Of a DNA stretch of 64,000 nt, positions 52,254 through 61,580 are shown in pieces. The position numbers and the translations under genes were made by a program. The notes under the pieces are model-generated. The model ran no database searches. It worked only from the letters and a program-made list of their open reading frames with translations, and was not told where the DNA came from. This DNA comes from Corallococcus sp. EGB (lineage in GTDB: Bacteria; Myxococcota; Myxococcia; Myxococcales; Myxococcaceae): NCBI RefSeq assembly GCF_019968905.1, contig NZ_CP079946.1, forward strand, positions 7,661,356 to 7,725,355, in the 5' to 3' direction. How positions within the stretch are numbered: position 1 is the stretch's first letter; every line of letters starts with the position of its first letter.

Positions 52254-53686
52254 GGAGACTCCGTGGTGGCAGCGGGTTCCTCGCAGGAGCCGCTGGAGGT
52301 CCGCGTGTCCGCGAAGGAGAAGCTGGCGCCCAGGAGCAGGGTGGCCTGCAGGTAGTGGACGTCATAGGTGCGCGCGGGCGCGGACAGGCCCAGCTGCTGG
52401 AGCGAGTCCGACAGCTGCTCGGTCTGCTTGCTCCCCCACGCCACGTTGCCGCCCAGCGTGAAGCGCGAGCGGCCCACGAGGAAGTGGATGCCCGAGGCCA
52501 CGTGGAACAGGTCCCAGCCCCCGAGCAGCGCGTTCGTCTCCGGCGTCCCCGCCAACGCGCTGAAGTCCGTGTGCCCGCTCAGATACACCCGCACCCGGTC
52601 CCCCAGCTTCTGCTCGACGCCCAGCGCTCCGTTCAACACCGCCTTGAGCGCGAAGGCGTAGTCCCCGTTGATGGACTCCGTGGAGCCGCGCGGCACGATG
52701 GGCGCCGTGGCCACCAGGGTGAGGGATGCGACGCGCGCGTAGCCCTCCGCGGACGCGTACACCGTGGTCGACGGACCGAAGCTCCGGCTGGCCCCGAGCG
52801 CCGCGGACCAGGAGTTGCGGAAGTGCACCGGCAGGCCCTCCTGGAAGTTGAACACGGGCGCGGGCGCGTTCGTGTCCAGGCCCTGGGACTGCACGGCGCG
52901 CTCGAACCCCACCGAGCCCCGGCCCCAGACCGCCAGACTCGGCGTCGTCACGGTGCCCCCCAGGGCCCAGGGGCCGTGCTGGTAGCTGGCGCCCACCTTC
53001 AACAACAGGCGGACGTGGTTGAGCTCCAGGTCGCGGCCCAGCGTCGCCAGCAGCCGCTGACCGGCCACACCGGAGCCCTCGGCGAGCGTCTGGAAGTTCA
53101 GCTGGTGGTGCCGGATCGCGACGAACGGGCTCACGCCCAGGCCCAGGTGCTCGGTGACGGGCAGGGCCCACGAGAGCCCCGTCCAGACCTCGGTCACGGA
53201 CTGATTCAGGCGCACGTCCGTGGACAGCAGGTCCAGGCCCTGCACGCCGGCCAGGTCCGTGCCCGTCCGCGTGCCGCGCGCCTGAAGGTTGTAGGAGAAG
53301 CCCTGGCGCGTGAGCAGCGAATAGGCCAGCCGGGACCTCCCCAGGAACCCGAAGCGCAGCGAGCCCGCGAGCAACGACGGCAGCACGTCGAAGTTCGAGT
53401 CGGCCAGGCCCCTCCCCTCGCCCAGCCCGTTCTTCACGTTCAGGCGCACGTACTCGAACACGGTGCCGGTGAGCTCCAGCTCCGGCGCGCCCAGGAGCGC
53501 GAGCGCGCCGGGGTTGTAATAGACGGCGCTGATGTCCTTCGGGTTGCCCACGAAGGAGCCCCCCAGCAGCCAGGCCCGGTTGCCGAACTGGCGCGTGGTG
53601 TAGTGCGCGTCCTGCGCCAGCGCCGTCGCGGACACGAGCAGGCCCAGCACCACGCCCCACGGGACCCGGGATGCGATGGGCGGCAT
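52250..53686 (-). CDS. Outer-membrane FadL/TodX-like transport protein
   Basis: 478 aa. Signal peptide (about 1-24, ending ALAQDA). The N-terminus RQFGNRAWLLGGSFVG resembles the hatch of FadL-like barrels, and NPGALALL matches the FadL-family YNPAALA-type motif. The rest is alternating beta strands with short turns, typical of a 14-strand barrel, ending in ASFSFADT. It carries hydrophobic molecules across the outer membrane. It lies between SulP (4 nt upstream) and ThrE-like (4-nt overlap), so it should be co-expressed with inner-membrane transporters. Fine specificity not readable. Confidence 0.82.
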   Translation of the reverse strand: MPPIASRVPWGVVLGLLVSATALAQDAHYTTRQFGNRAWLLGGSFVGNPKDISAVYYNPGALALLGAPELELTGTVFEYVRLNVKNGLGEGRGLADSNFDVLPSLLAGSLRFGFLGRSRLAYSLLTRQGFSYNLQARGTRTGTDLAGVQGLDLLSTDVRLNQSVTEVWTGLSWALPVTEHLGLGVSPFVAIRHHQLNFQTLAEGSGVAGQRLLATLGRDLELNHVRLLLKVGASYQHGPWALGGTVTTPSLAVWGRGSVGFERAVQSQGLDTNAPAPVFNFQEGLPVHFRNSWSAALGASRSFGPSTTVYASAEGYARVASLTLVATAPIVPRGSTESINGDYAFALKAVLNGALGVEQKLGDRVRVYLSGHTDFSALAGTPETNALLGGWDLFHVASGIHFLVGRSRFTLGGNVAWGSKQTEQLSDSLQQLGLSAPARTYDVHYLQATLLLGASFSFADTRTSSGSCEEPAATTESP

Positions 53687-53690
53687 GGCG

Positions 53691-55448
53691 TCAGTGCACC
53701 TGGGGCGAGTGGACGGGCTCGCCTCCCCGGGAGGCCCACGCGCCCTCCCGCGTGTCGAGGTAGGCGCGCACGGCCGCGCCCACCGTGGGGAAGAGATGCC
53801 GCGCGCCGATCAGGGCCTGCAACCCCGAGCGCCGCAGCATCCGGCGCATCGGCGCGCGGGCCTGGGCCACGGCGAAGACGATGCCCTCCTCCGCGAGCTC
53901 GTGCCACACCTTCACCAGGCTCTCCGCTGCGGTGATGTCCAGGTCGAACACGGAGGACGCATCCAGCACGAACCAGCGCACCGGGTGGCGCGGCTCCGCC
54001 ACCAGCCGGCGCACCTGTTCGCGCAGGAAGCGGGCGTTGGCGAAGAAGAGGGGCGCGTCGAAGCGGTAGACGATGAGGCCGGGCACCGTCTCCGCGTCCG
54101 CGTGGCCCTCCACGTCATGCCAGCCGGGCACGCCCTCGCGCTCGCCCAGGACGGCGTCGTGCGGGTGCGCCGCGCGGCGGATGAGGTCCACCAGCGCCAG
54201 CACCACCGCGATGAGGATGCCCTGGAGGATGCCCAGGAAGAGCACGCCCAGCGTCGTGACCACCGCCAGCACCGCCTCCACCGGGCGCACGCGCCACAGA
54301 TAGACGACGGGCCGCACCTCCAGCAGGTACACCGCCGCGACGATGACGATGGCCCCCAGCGTCACCAGGGGCAGCTTCGACAAGAGCGGCGTGAGGAACA
54401 GCGCGAACAGCAGCACCCCCACCGCCGCGCCCACGCCGACCAGCTGCGTGCGGCCCCGCATGGAGGCGTTGACCGCCGTGCGCGAGTCACTGCCCGTCAC
54501 CGGGAAGCCCTGCGTGAGGCCGGTGAGCAGGTTGGCCGCGGCCTGGCCGAAGAACTCCTGATGGGCGTCCAGCCGGTAGCCGAAGCGGTCCGCGTAGACG
54601 CGGCCCGTGAGCACGGAGCTGGCGTAGTTCACCAGCGCGAGGCTGAAGGCCGCTGGCAAGAGCGTGCGCACGTCCTCGAAGTCCACCGAGGGCAGGCCGA
54701 AGGTGGGCGCCGAGGCGGAGATGGGCCCCACCACCTTCACGCCGCCATGCTCCAGTTGGAACGCCCACGTCACCAGCGTGGTGAGCGCCACCATCACCAG
54801 CGGCGCGGGCCAGCGCGGCAGGAAGCGGCGCATGGCCACCAGGGCCACGACGATGCCCAGCCCCAGCAGCAGCGTGGGCACATGCGTGCGGCCCAGGTTC
54901 GCGGCCACCTCGTGCAGCTGGCCCGTGAATCTGTTCGACCTGCGCTCCAGCCCGAACATCCGCGCCAGCTGGCTGCCAATGATGATGAGCGCCGCGCCGT
55001 TGACGTAGCCGACGAGGATGGGCCGCGACAGGAAGTCCGCCAGCGCCCCCGCCTTGCACAGCCCTCCCACCAGGCTCACGACCCCCACCATCCCCGCCAG
55101 CAGGGCCGCGAGCGAGGCCAGCCGCGCGGGCCCTCCGTCCCCCACCATCGGGACCAGCGCCGTCGCGGTGAGGATGGCCGATCCCGCCTCCGGCCCCAGC
55201 AGCAGGTGACGCGACGGACCGACCAGCGCGTACGCCAGCATCGCGAAGGTGCCCGCGTACAGCCCCGCCACGGGGCGCACGCCGACGATCTGGGCGTAGG
55301 CCAGTCCCTGGGGGATGAGCATCGCGCCCACGGTGAGCGCGGCCAGGATGTCCGAACCCAGCCATCGCCGCTCATAGGTCCGCGCCTGCTCGATGCCGGG
55401 AAGGAAGCGGCCCAGGACCTGGGCGGCCGTGGCCTCGGTGCGCTTCAT
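53691..55448 (-). CDS. SulP family anion transporter with STAS domain
   Basis: 585 aa from ATG 55448, with GAGGGGAGGG upstream. About 10-12 membrane segments in residues 25-440, including the SulP signatures LIPQGLAYAQIVGVRPVAGLY and GSDSRTAVNASMRGRTQLVG. A cytoplasmic STAS domain (about 470-570; VYRFDAPLFFANARFLREQV, VLDASSVFDLDITAAESL) resembles anti-sigma antagonists. It moves sulfate, bicarbonate or related anions. First gene of the SulP-porin-ThrE operon. The upstream 120 nt holds its promoter but no clear boxes. Confidence 0.93.
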   Translation of the reverse strand: MKRTEATAAQVLGRFLPGIEQARTYERRWLGSDILAALTVGAMLIPQGLAYAQIVGVRPVAGLYAGTFAMLAYALVGPSRHLLLGPEAGSAILTATALVPMVGDGGPARLASLAALLAGMVGVVSLVGGLCKAGALADFLSRPILVGYVNGAALIIIGSQLARMFGLERRSNRFTGQLHEVAANLGRTHVPTLLLGLGIVVALVAMRRFLPRWPAPLVMVALTTLVTWAFQLEHGGVKVVGPISASAPTFGLPSVDFEDVRTLLPAAFSLALVNYASSVLTGRVYADRFGYRLDAHQEFFGQAAANLLTGLTQGFPVTGSDSRTAVNASMRGRTQLVGVGAAVGVLLFALFLTPLLSKLPLVTLGAIVIVAAVYLLEVRPVVYLWRVRPVEAVLAVVTTLGVLFLGILQGILIAVVLALVDLIRRAAHPHDAVLGEREGVPGWHDVEGHADAETVPGLIVYRFDAPLFFANARFLREQVRRLVAEPRHPVRWFVLDASSVFDLDITAAESLVKVWHELAEEGIVFAVAQARAPMRRMLRRSGLQALIGARHLFPTVGAAVRAYLDTREGAWASRGGEPVHSPQVH

Positions 55449-55568
55449 GGCCCTCCCCTCGTGTGCACGGCCTCCGCGGACGCGAGGAGGAAGGGTGGAG
55501 GCGCCCGGGCGCCATGGCATCACCCACCCGGGTGCGTTGCGCGCATCGGCTTCACGACAGGACGGGGC

Positions 55569-56471
55569 TCACGTGCCCGCCGAGGCCCGCCTGCCTGACG
55601 GCTGTGAAGGCCCGCCGCCGCGCTCGGACGCCTGGTGCCGCTGGTTCCAGACCAGGTACGGCACCAGCGCCAGGGTGCGCAGCAGCAGGTACAAGCCCAT
55701 GACGCCCACCAGGGTCCTCATGCGATAGGTGCTGCTGCCCAGGCAGAAGGCGAACGCGGGGTTGCCGAAGACGGCGGAGATGGCCAGCGCCGTGCGGTCC
55801 CCGGGCCGAGGCCGGCCCGCCACGTGCCCCAGGGCCGCGGACCCCAGCGTCACCACCCCCATCGCGACGAACGCCCAGACGTGGAGGTCCTTCAGCAGCG
55901 GGAAGGCCGCGATGATCATCGCCGCCGCGGCCACGGCCAGGGCGATGTTGAAGTAGACCTTCACCGGCCCGTGCAGCCGGTGCGCCCAGCCGGGCGCCAC
56001 CTTCTGGAGCCCGAGCCCCAGGGCGAAGGGCACGAGGAACGGGAGGATGACCCTCTTCAGGAGAACGCCGTACGGTGGCGAGTGGATGGCCATGGGGAAC
56101 AGCCGCTCCAGCAGCTTCAGCGACAGCGGCATCAGCACGATGGCGACGAGTGACAGGGTGATGGACAGCGCCAGGGTCAGCGGCAGGTTGCCCTTCTGCT
56201 GGGACACGACGTTGAGCGCCATGGGCAGTCCCGGGCAGAACGCCATCAGCGCGATGACGCCCGCCGCGACGGGACCGACCGGCAGCACCTTCACCACGAT
56301 GAGGGCCAAAAGCGGCACGCCGACGAGGCACACGCCCAGCCCCCGCGCGAACGCCAACTGCCGCACGCCCTGGCCCAGGTTCCCCAGGTGCCACGACAGG
56401 CCCTGAGACAGGCCCAGCGCGACGATGAAGGTGGAGACCATGAGGGTGATGAGGGATTGAAGGACATGCAT
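55569..56471 (-). CDS. Bile acid:sodium symporter-like membrane protein
   Basis: 300 aa with about nine or ten hydrophobic segments and two short conserved loops, FCPGLPMALNVVSQQKGN (about 79-96) and SAVFGNPAFAFCLGS (about 235-249), placed like the crossover motifs of the bile-acid:sodium symporter/arsenite transporter (BART) superfamily. Substrate unknown. Start ATG 56471 overlaps the stop of the HAD gene (TGATG), so the two are coupled. Ser/Gly/Arg-rich C-terminal tail in the cytoplasm. Confidence 0.75.
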   Translation of the reverse strand: MHVLQSLITLMVSTFIVALGLSQGLSWHLGNLGQGVRQLAFARGLGVCLVGVPLLALIVVKVLPVGPVAAGVIALMAFCPGLPMALNVVSQQKGNLPLTLALSITLSLVAIVLMPLSLKLLERLFPMAIHSPPYGVLLKRVILPFLVPFALGLGLQKVAPGWAHRLHGPVKVYFNIALAVAAAAMIIAAFPLLKDLHVWAFVAMGVVTLGSAALGHVAGRPRPGDRTALAISAVFGNPAFAFCLGSSTYRMRTLVGVMGLYLLLRTLALVPYLVWNQRHQASERGGGPSQPSGRRASAGT

Positions 56472-57463
56472 CACGGGCCCTCCGGGAAGACGCGCTTCCA
56501 GTCATTCCGCATGCTGACCACCGTCCAGCCGCCCTCGCGCGCGGCCTTCAGCGACGCGTCGTCCTTCTCTTCGTAGGCGAACTCGCGCGCGGCGTCGTCG
56601 TGGTGGATGAGCAGCGCGAAGCCCGGGCGCGGCTGTTCGTGCGTGTATCGCAGCATCTGGATGTCGCCGCCCGAGCGGACGTTGCCCGCGGCGAACACCG
56701 GCCGCCGCCCGATGTGCTGCTCGATGCCCACCGGCTTGCCGGCCTTGTCGTTGACGTGGTCCACGCACGCCTCGCGCCGCAGCACCGGGTGGCCGTGGTC
56801 CTCGTCGAACGTCTCCTTCAGGCTGCTGCCGATGACCTGCTGGGGCGGGATGCCGTAGGTGTCCTCGGAGATGACCCGCATGAAGTCCACGCCGCCGCCC
56901 GAGGAGATCCACGTCTGGAAGCCATGGGCGCGCAGGTACTGGAGCAGCTCCAGCATGGGCTGGTAGGCGAGCTGCGTGTACGGCACGCCCAGCGTGGGGT
57001 GGCGTGCGGTCCGGAAGAAGGCGCGGGACTCGCGGGCGAGCTCCTCCTGCGTCCTGCCCGCGTAGGTGGACATGAGCCACTCCATCAACTGCCGCTCGTC
57101 CATGGAGGACAGGAGGGCCAGGTCGCCCTCCAGCACGGCCTTGAAGGGCTGCCGCTTCGCGAGCGACGGGTCCTCCTTCACGCGGGCCTTGATCTGCTCC
57201 AGCAAGAAGGCGCCCTGCACGACGGGCTTCTCCTGCCAGAGCGTGCCGTCGTTGTCGAAGGTGGCGATGCGCTCTTCCGGAGGGATGTAGCCGCTGTTGC
57301 CCTCGGTGGTGGCGCGGGTGACGAAGTCGAGGATGGATTGCTTCACCGGGCCGTCGTTCCAGGACGGCAGGGGGTCCGCCGCCAGCGCCTGGAGGGGAAC
57401 GGCGAGCAGCAGCGCGAGCGCCCAGACTCCCCAGGCTGGTTGCTGCGTCGTGCGTCGCGCCAC
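56471..57463 (-). CDS. Exported HAD-superfamily phosphatase
   Basis: 330 aa. GTG 57463 is chosen as start because AGGAGG lies 6 nt upstream and the protein then begins directly with a signal peptide (ARRTTQQP, then LALLLAVPLQALAADP). HAD motifs: IATFDNDGTLW (nucleophile Asp), TWISSGGGVDF (motif II-like) and FAAGNVRSGGDIQ (motif IV region, with Gly-Asn in place of Gly-Asp). These match the exported acid-phosphatase-like HADs that act on phosphorylcholine or phosphoserine. Coupled to the symporter-like gene by TGATG. Confidence 0.87.
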   Translation of the reverse strand: MARRTTQQPAWGVWALALLLAVPLQALAADPLPSWNDGPVKQSILDFVTRATTEGNSGYIPPEERIATFDNDGTLWQEKPVVQGAFLLEQIKARVKEDPSLAKRQPFKAVLEGDLALLSSMDERQLMEWLMSTYAGRTQEELARESRAFFRTARHPTLGVPYTQLAYQPMLELLQYLRAHGFQTWISSGGGVDFMRVISEDTYGIPPQQVIGSSLKETFDEDHGHPVLRREACVDHVNDKAGKPVGIEQHIGRRPVFAAGNVRSGGDIQMLRYTHEQPRPGFALLIHHDDAAREFAYEEKDDASLKAAREGGWTVVSMRNDWKRVFPEGP

Positions 57464-57938
57464 GGCCGCCTCCTGTCCCGGTGCAATCCCAGACATGAGG
57501 TTGGGAACGCGGAGGCCCCGCCACAACGCGAAGAGGAAGGCGCGGGAGGAGGGCCGGCTGTGCCCGGCCGCCGGTCGATGACGGCGTGAGGGCAAGCGGC
57601 GCAGCACAGGCCCCCTATGAGTCCGGACAGGCAGCAACGTGTCCGGGCTCCCGCCATCGCGACCTCCCTGCCTGCGCTGCGCCCGGGATGAAGCTGGTGA
57701 GGAAGTGGAGGGGGTCGCCACGGAACGTGGGTCGCACGGGGATGTCCGCTGACGCGGCCAGGGGCCTGCCCCCAGACGCCCCCGTCAGCTTCACCATCGA
57801 CCAGGTCATCGAGAAGATGGAGAACGGCGCCGCACCCGTCCATTGAGGGTGTCTCGAATCCATCTCCGCGGGCACAGGCGGCTTGTGCCCGGGGAGAATC
57901 CAGGGCATCCGGGAGCCCTTCGACTGGAACCTCGCGAC
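57464..57938. other. 475-nt region, one possible small reading frame
   Basis: It lies between divergent genes (HAD, minus; AsmA-like, plus). It must contain both promoters. Apart from the possible small frame at 57688-57846 nothing was recognised. Confidence 0.5.
57688..57846 (+). CDS. Possible small protein, low certainty
   Basis: 52 aa from ATG 57688 (MKLVRKWRGSPRNVG), ending PVSFTIDQVIEKMENGAAPVH. Third-position GC is high, as in real genes, but no ribosome-binding site is clear and no family is recognised. It could also be the 3' remnant of a lost gene. Same strand as the AsmA-like gene 92 nt downstream. Confidence 0.3.
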   Translation: MKLVRKWRGSPRNVGRTGMSADAARGLPPDAPVSFTIDQVIEKMENGAAPVH

Positions 57939-59753
57939 ATGACCGACACTCCGTCCCCCGCCGCCCCGGATGCAGCGCCTCGCAGGAAGCGGTGGCGCCG
58001 CGTCGCCATCGGGGCCGTGGTGGCGGTGGCGGTGCTGGAGGTCGCCATCAACGTCGCGCTCAACACGGGCGTCACCCAGGCCCTCATCGGCCGCTCGACG
58101 GACCGCACGCAGCTGACCTGGCAGCGCGCGTGGTGGCTGTGGCCCGTGGGCAGGCTCCACCTGAAGGGCTTCACCCTCACCCAGCAGGACTCGAACGTCT
58201 GGTGGAAGGTGGAGGTGGACGCGCTGGAGGCGGGCATGTCGCTCACGGGCCTCTTGCGAAAGCGCGTGGACGTGGACGGCATCGACGGGCACGGCGCCAG
58301 CTTCCACCTGGAGCCGTCCGGCGCGCCCGAACTGCCTTTCAACCCGGACAGCAAGCCCTGGGTCATCCACCTGAAGGACGTCACGCTGCATGACGTGCGC
58401 GAGCTGGACTTCAGCCGCGTGCGCTTCGCGGGAGCGCTGGACGTCACCGGCACGCTGAACCTCCAGTCCCGGGAGCGGCTCCAGGTGGACCTGCCATCGG
58501 TGCACGTGGCGGAGGGCTTCATCGAGGTGGACGACAAGCGCGTCGCGAAGCTCGAGTCCCTCGACTCGGACGCCCGGCTCGACGCGCCCTTCCAGACAGG
58601 CCAGGGCTACGACCTCTCCCAGGCCATCAGCGGCCAGGTGAAGGCGCGCATCGGCGTGCTGCCGTTGGACTGGATCAACGACCAGTTGGGCGCGAGCGCC
58701 CCCGTGTCCCTGCGTGGCGGCGCCGGCCAGGTGGAGCTGGACGTGCGCCTGGAGCGCAACACCCCGCAACCCGGCAGCCAGTTGAAGGCCACCGGTGACA
58801 CACTCGATTTGAGAGCGGGCCCCATGCGCGCCCGCGCCCCGTGGAGCCTCCAGGTCGCCATGGACGATGAGCCCCGGGAACGCCCCTCGGGTTCGCTGCG
58901 GCTGGCCTTCGCGCCCGTGCGAGTGACGGCCTCCGAGGGACACGCGCTGGAGATTCCCGAGGTCGTCCTCAAGGTGCTGGGGCGGCGGCGTGAAGGTCGG
59001 CCGGGCCTGGACCTGGAGCCCGAGCTGAGCGTGGCGAGGAGCAAGCCTCTGGACCTGCGCGTGCTCAACCCGTGGCTGGGCCAGACGCTGGAAATCGACT
59101 CCGGTCACGTGACGGTGCGCAGCGAGGAGCCGGCCCGGGGCGCGATGTCGGGCAACACCCTGGAGCTGCGCTTGGACACGGACCTCGTGTCCGGACGCAT
59201 GGGGCCGAACAAGGTCCTGCTGCGCGCGGAGGTGGAGGTGGATGCGCGGCACCTGTCGTGGGGCATGACGGAGCTGGGCCTGAGCGGAACGACGCTGCGG
59301 CTGAGCCAGGTGTCCTCCAACGGCAACGTGCCCATCCGCGCCTGGAGCGGGAACTTCAGCCTGCCGCGCGCCAGCCTCGCCCTGTCCCCCACCGTGCTGA
59401 AGGCGCGCTTCACGAGCCAGCTCACCGACACGCAGCCCCTGGTCGCACTCATCACGTCATCCAAGAAGCTGCCCGGCTTCCTCACGTCGCTGCTCAACAT
59501 CCCCAAGGTGGAGGTGACGGGAGAGGTGCAGATCGACGAGCGCGGGCTCCAGCTGCGCGAGCTGAGGGCGAAGGGCGATGGCTTCTCACTGCAAGGCCAC
59601 CTGGACCTCGTGCAGGGCAACATCACGGGGGCCCTGCTGGCGTCGCTGGGCGCGGTGACGGGCGGCATCGAGCTGCGGCCCGGCAAGCACGACCTGCACC
59701 TGCTGAACGCGACGGACTGGTTCAAGGGCCAGCCGGCGCCGCCGTTCCGGTAG
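57939..59753 (+). CDS. AsmA/DUF748-like envelope protein
   Basis: 604 aa from ATG 57939. A short cytoplasmic basic lead (RRKRWRR), one membrane helix (about 21-42; VAIGAVVAVAVLEVAINVAL), then a long beta-rich periplasmic part of repeated short strands such as VGRLHLKGFTLTQQDSNVWW and RARAPWSLQVAMDD. AsmA/DUF748 proteins are now thought to move lipids between membranes as beta-groove bridges. No catalytic residues. The hydrophilic C-terminus ends in Pro-Pro-Phe-Arg. Possibly two hairpins (59811-59880) end its transcript. Confidence 0.75.
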   Translation: MTDTPSPAAPDAAPRRKRWRRVAIGAVVAVAVLEVAINVALNTGVTQALIGRSTDRTQLTWQRAWWLWPVGRLHLKGFTLTQQDSNVWWKVEVDALEAGMSLTGLLRKRVDVDGIDGHGASFHLEPSGAPELPFNPDSKPWVIHLKDVTLHDVRELDFSRVRFAGALDVTGTLNLQSRERLQVDLPSVHVAEGFIEVDDKRVAKLESLDSDARLDAPFQTGQGYDLSQAISGQVKARIGVLPLDWINDQLGASAPVSLRGGAGQVELDVRLERNTPQPGSQLKATGDTLDLRAGPMRARAPWSLQVAMDDEPRERPSGSLRLAFAPVRVTASEGHALEIPEVVLKVLGRRREGRPGLDLEPELSVARSKPLDLRVLNPWLGQTLEIDSGHVTVRSEEPARGAMSGNTLELRLDTDLVSGRMGPNKVLLRAEVEVDARHLSWGMTELGLSGTTLRLSQVSSNGNVPIRAWSGNFSLPRASLALSPTVLKARFTSQLTDTQPLVALITSSKKLPGFLTSLLNIPKVEVTGEVQIDERGLQLRELRAKGDGFSLQGHLDLVQGNITGALLASLGAVTGGIELRPGKHDLHLLNATDWFKGQPAPPFR

Positions 59754-59810
59754 GCCCCGCGTACGCCGCCACCGCGCACGCGCCGGCCCCTCCTTCTTCC
59801 TTCCAGGTGT

Positions 59811-59826
59811 CAACGCGTCCGCGTTG
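59811..59826. promoter_or_regulatory. Palindrome upstream of the SDR gene
   Basis: CAACGCG-TC-CGCGTTG, perfect 7-bp arms. A possible operator for a TetR/MarR-type regulator, 99 nt before the SDR start. Confidence 0.35.
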
Positions 59827-59858
59827 GCGCCTCGTCCTGACGTCGGGGGGAAGGGGTT

Positions 59859-59880
59859 TTGCGTGCCCTCGGGCGCGCAA
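59859..59880 (+). terminator. Hairpin between the AsmA-like and SDR genes
   Basis: TTGCGTGCCC (59859-59868) pairs with GGGCGCGCAA (59871-59880), with one G-U pair and a 2-nt loop. Terminator or leader element. Confidence 0.4.
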
Positions 59881-59924
59881 CCGTGCGACAAGGCGGGCCA
59901 CTGCGACATCTTTCGGAGGACGGC

Positions 59925-60686
59925 ATGGCGGAGATGACCTACCGGACGGCGCTGGTGACTGGCGCCTCGAGCGGCCTGGGACGTGGACTGGCCCTGTGGC
60001 TGGCGAAGCACGGCATGCGCGTCTTCGCGACGGGACGGCGGCTGTCACAGCTACAGGCCCTCTCCGCGGAGGCCCAGGCCGCGAACGCCAACGTGGAGCC
60101 CGTCGTGATGGACGTGAACCACGCGGACGCCTCCCAGGAGCGCATCCGCGCCATCGACGCGGAGTGCGGCGGGCTGGACCTGGTGGTGGCCAACGCCGGC
60201 ATCGGCGGGCCCACGCACGGCAAGCGCATGAACTGGGAGCTCACGCGCGCCATCATCGACACCAACGTCACCGGCGCCGCCGCCACGCTGTGCGCGGTGC
60301 TGCCCCAGATGGTGGAGCGCCGCCGGGGCCACCTCGTCGGCGTGTCCAGCCTCGCGGGGATGCGGGGGCTCGCAGGCCACGCGGCCTACTCCGCGTCCAA
60401 GGCCTTCCTCGCCACCTTCCTGGAGAGCCTGCGCGTGGACCTGAAGGGCACTGGCGTCCAGGTGACGTGCGTCTACCCGGGCTTCGTGAAGAGCGAGCTC
60501 ACCGCGAAGAACCACTTCCCCATGCCCTTCCTCATGGAGACCGAGGACGCGGTGGAGCGCATGGGCCGCGGCATCTTCGCCGGCGCCAACGAGGTGAGCT
60601 TCCCCTGGCAACTGTCCGCGCCCATGCGCCTCTTGAAGGTCATGCCCAACCCGCTCTTCGACGCCACCGCGCGCCGGTTGAAGTGA
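59925..60686 (+). CDS. Short-chain dehydrogenase/reductase
   Basis: 253 aa from ATG 59925, with CGGAGGA upstream. Classical SDR: TGASSGLGRGLA (nucleotide loop), VANAGIGG, catalytic Ser in GVSSLAGMRG and YSASKAF (Tyr-x3-Lys). The Arg-rich region after the Rossmann start (ATGRRLSQL) favours NADP(H). Substrate unknown; the hydrophobic C-terminal stretch (SFPWQLSAPMRLLKVMP) may touch membranes. pyrF follows 13 nt later, so both are probably one transcript. Confidence 0.92.
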   Translation: MAEMTYRTALVTGASSGLGRGLALWLAKHGMRVFATGRRLSQLQALSAEAQAANANVEPVVMDVNHADASQERIRAIDAECGGLDLVVANAGIGGPTHGKRMNWELTRAIIDTNVTGAAATLCAVLPQMVERRRGHLVGVSSLAGMRGLAGHAAYSASKAFLATFLESLRVDLKGTGVQVTCVYPGFVKSELTAKNHFPMPFLMETEDAVERMGRGIFAGANEVSFPWQLSAPMRLLKVMPNPLFDATARRLK

Positions 60687-60699
60687 GAGGACGCCGCCC

Positions 60700-61551
60700 A
60701 TGACGACCCCGTCCTTCGCACAGCGCTTCCAGAAGCTCGCCGACGAGCGCTCCCCCTTCTGCCTGGGCCTGGACCCCTCGCGCGACGTGCTGGCCCGCTG
60801 GAACCTGCCGGACACCCCGCAGGGTCTGTCCGACTTCTGCGAGCGGCTGGCCGACGCGGCCTCGGAGACGCTCGCGGTGGTGAAGCCCCAGAGCGCCTTC
60901 TTCGAGCGCCACGGCCCCGAAGGGCTCGTCGTCCTCCAGCGCGTGCTGAAGCGCTTCCGCGCCGCGGGCACCCTCACGCTGCTGGACGTGAAGCGCGGCG
61001 ACATCGGCTCCACCATGGACGCCTACGCCGAGTCGCTCTTCGGCAGGGACAGCGCATACGACGTGGACGCCGCCACCTTCACCGCGTACCTGGGCCTGGA
61101 CGCGCTCGCGAAGACGGTGGAGCGCGCGCGCTCGCACGGCGCCTGCGCCTTCGTCGTGGTGCGCTCGTCCAACCCGGAGGGCGTGCCCGTGCAGAACGCG
61201 GTGGGCGGCGACGGCCGCACCGTGGCGCAGGCGGTGGCGGACGGCCTGCGCAAGCTCAACGAGAAGGCCGGCCCCGGCGTGCTGCCCGCGGGTGCGGTGA
61301 TGGGCGCCACGCTGCCCCCGGCGGACCGCGACGTGGTGGAGCGGCTGGGCGGCGCGCTCCTGCTCACGCCGGGCATCGGCTCGCAGGGCGCGGGCTTCAG
61401 CGACCTGCCCAAGCTCTTCTCCGGCCGCGAGCGGCAGGTGATTCCCACCGCCGCGCGCTCCGTGCTGGAGGCGGGCCCGGACGTGGCCGCGCTGAAGAAG
61501 GCCCTGGAAGCACATCAGGCGCCCTCGCGTCGTTTCCGCGAAGGCGCCTGA
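60700..61551 (+). CDS. pyrF: Orotidine 5'-phosphate decarboxylase (type 2)
   Basis: 283 aa, the longer type found in actinobacteria and myxobacteria. It makes UMP from OMP, the last step of pyrimidine synthesis. Start ATG 60700 with GAGAGGA upstream. Signatures: FCLGLDPS (substrate site), VKPQSAFFERHG, the catalytic LDVKRGDIGST (Asp-x-Lys-x-x-Asp; Lys 98), and TPGIGSQGAG (phosphate loop). Convergent with the penicillin-binding protein gene. Confidence 0.94.
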   Translation: MTTPSFAQRFQKLADERSPFCLGLDPSRDVLARWNLPDTPQGLSDFCERLADAASETLAVVKPQSAFFERHGPEGLVVLQRVLKRFRAAGTLTLLDVKRGDIGSTMDAYAESLFGRDSAYDVDAATFTAYLGLDALAKTVERARSHGACAFVVVRSSNPEGVPVQNAVGGDGRTVAQAVADGLRKLNEKAGPGVLPAGAVMGATLPPADRDVVERLGGALLLTPGIGSQGAGFSDLPKLFSGRERQVIPTAARSVLEAGPDVAALKKALEAHQAPSRRFREGA

Positions 61552-61580
61552 AGGGCGCTGCTTGAGATGCGGCGCGCGGG

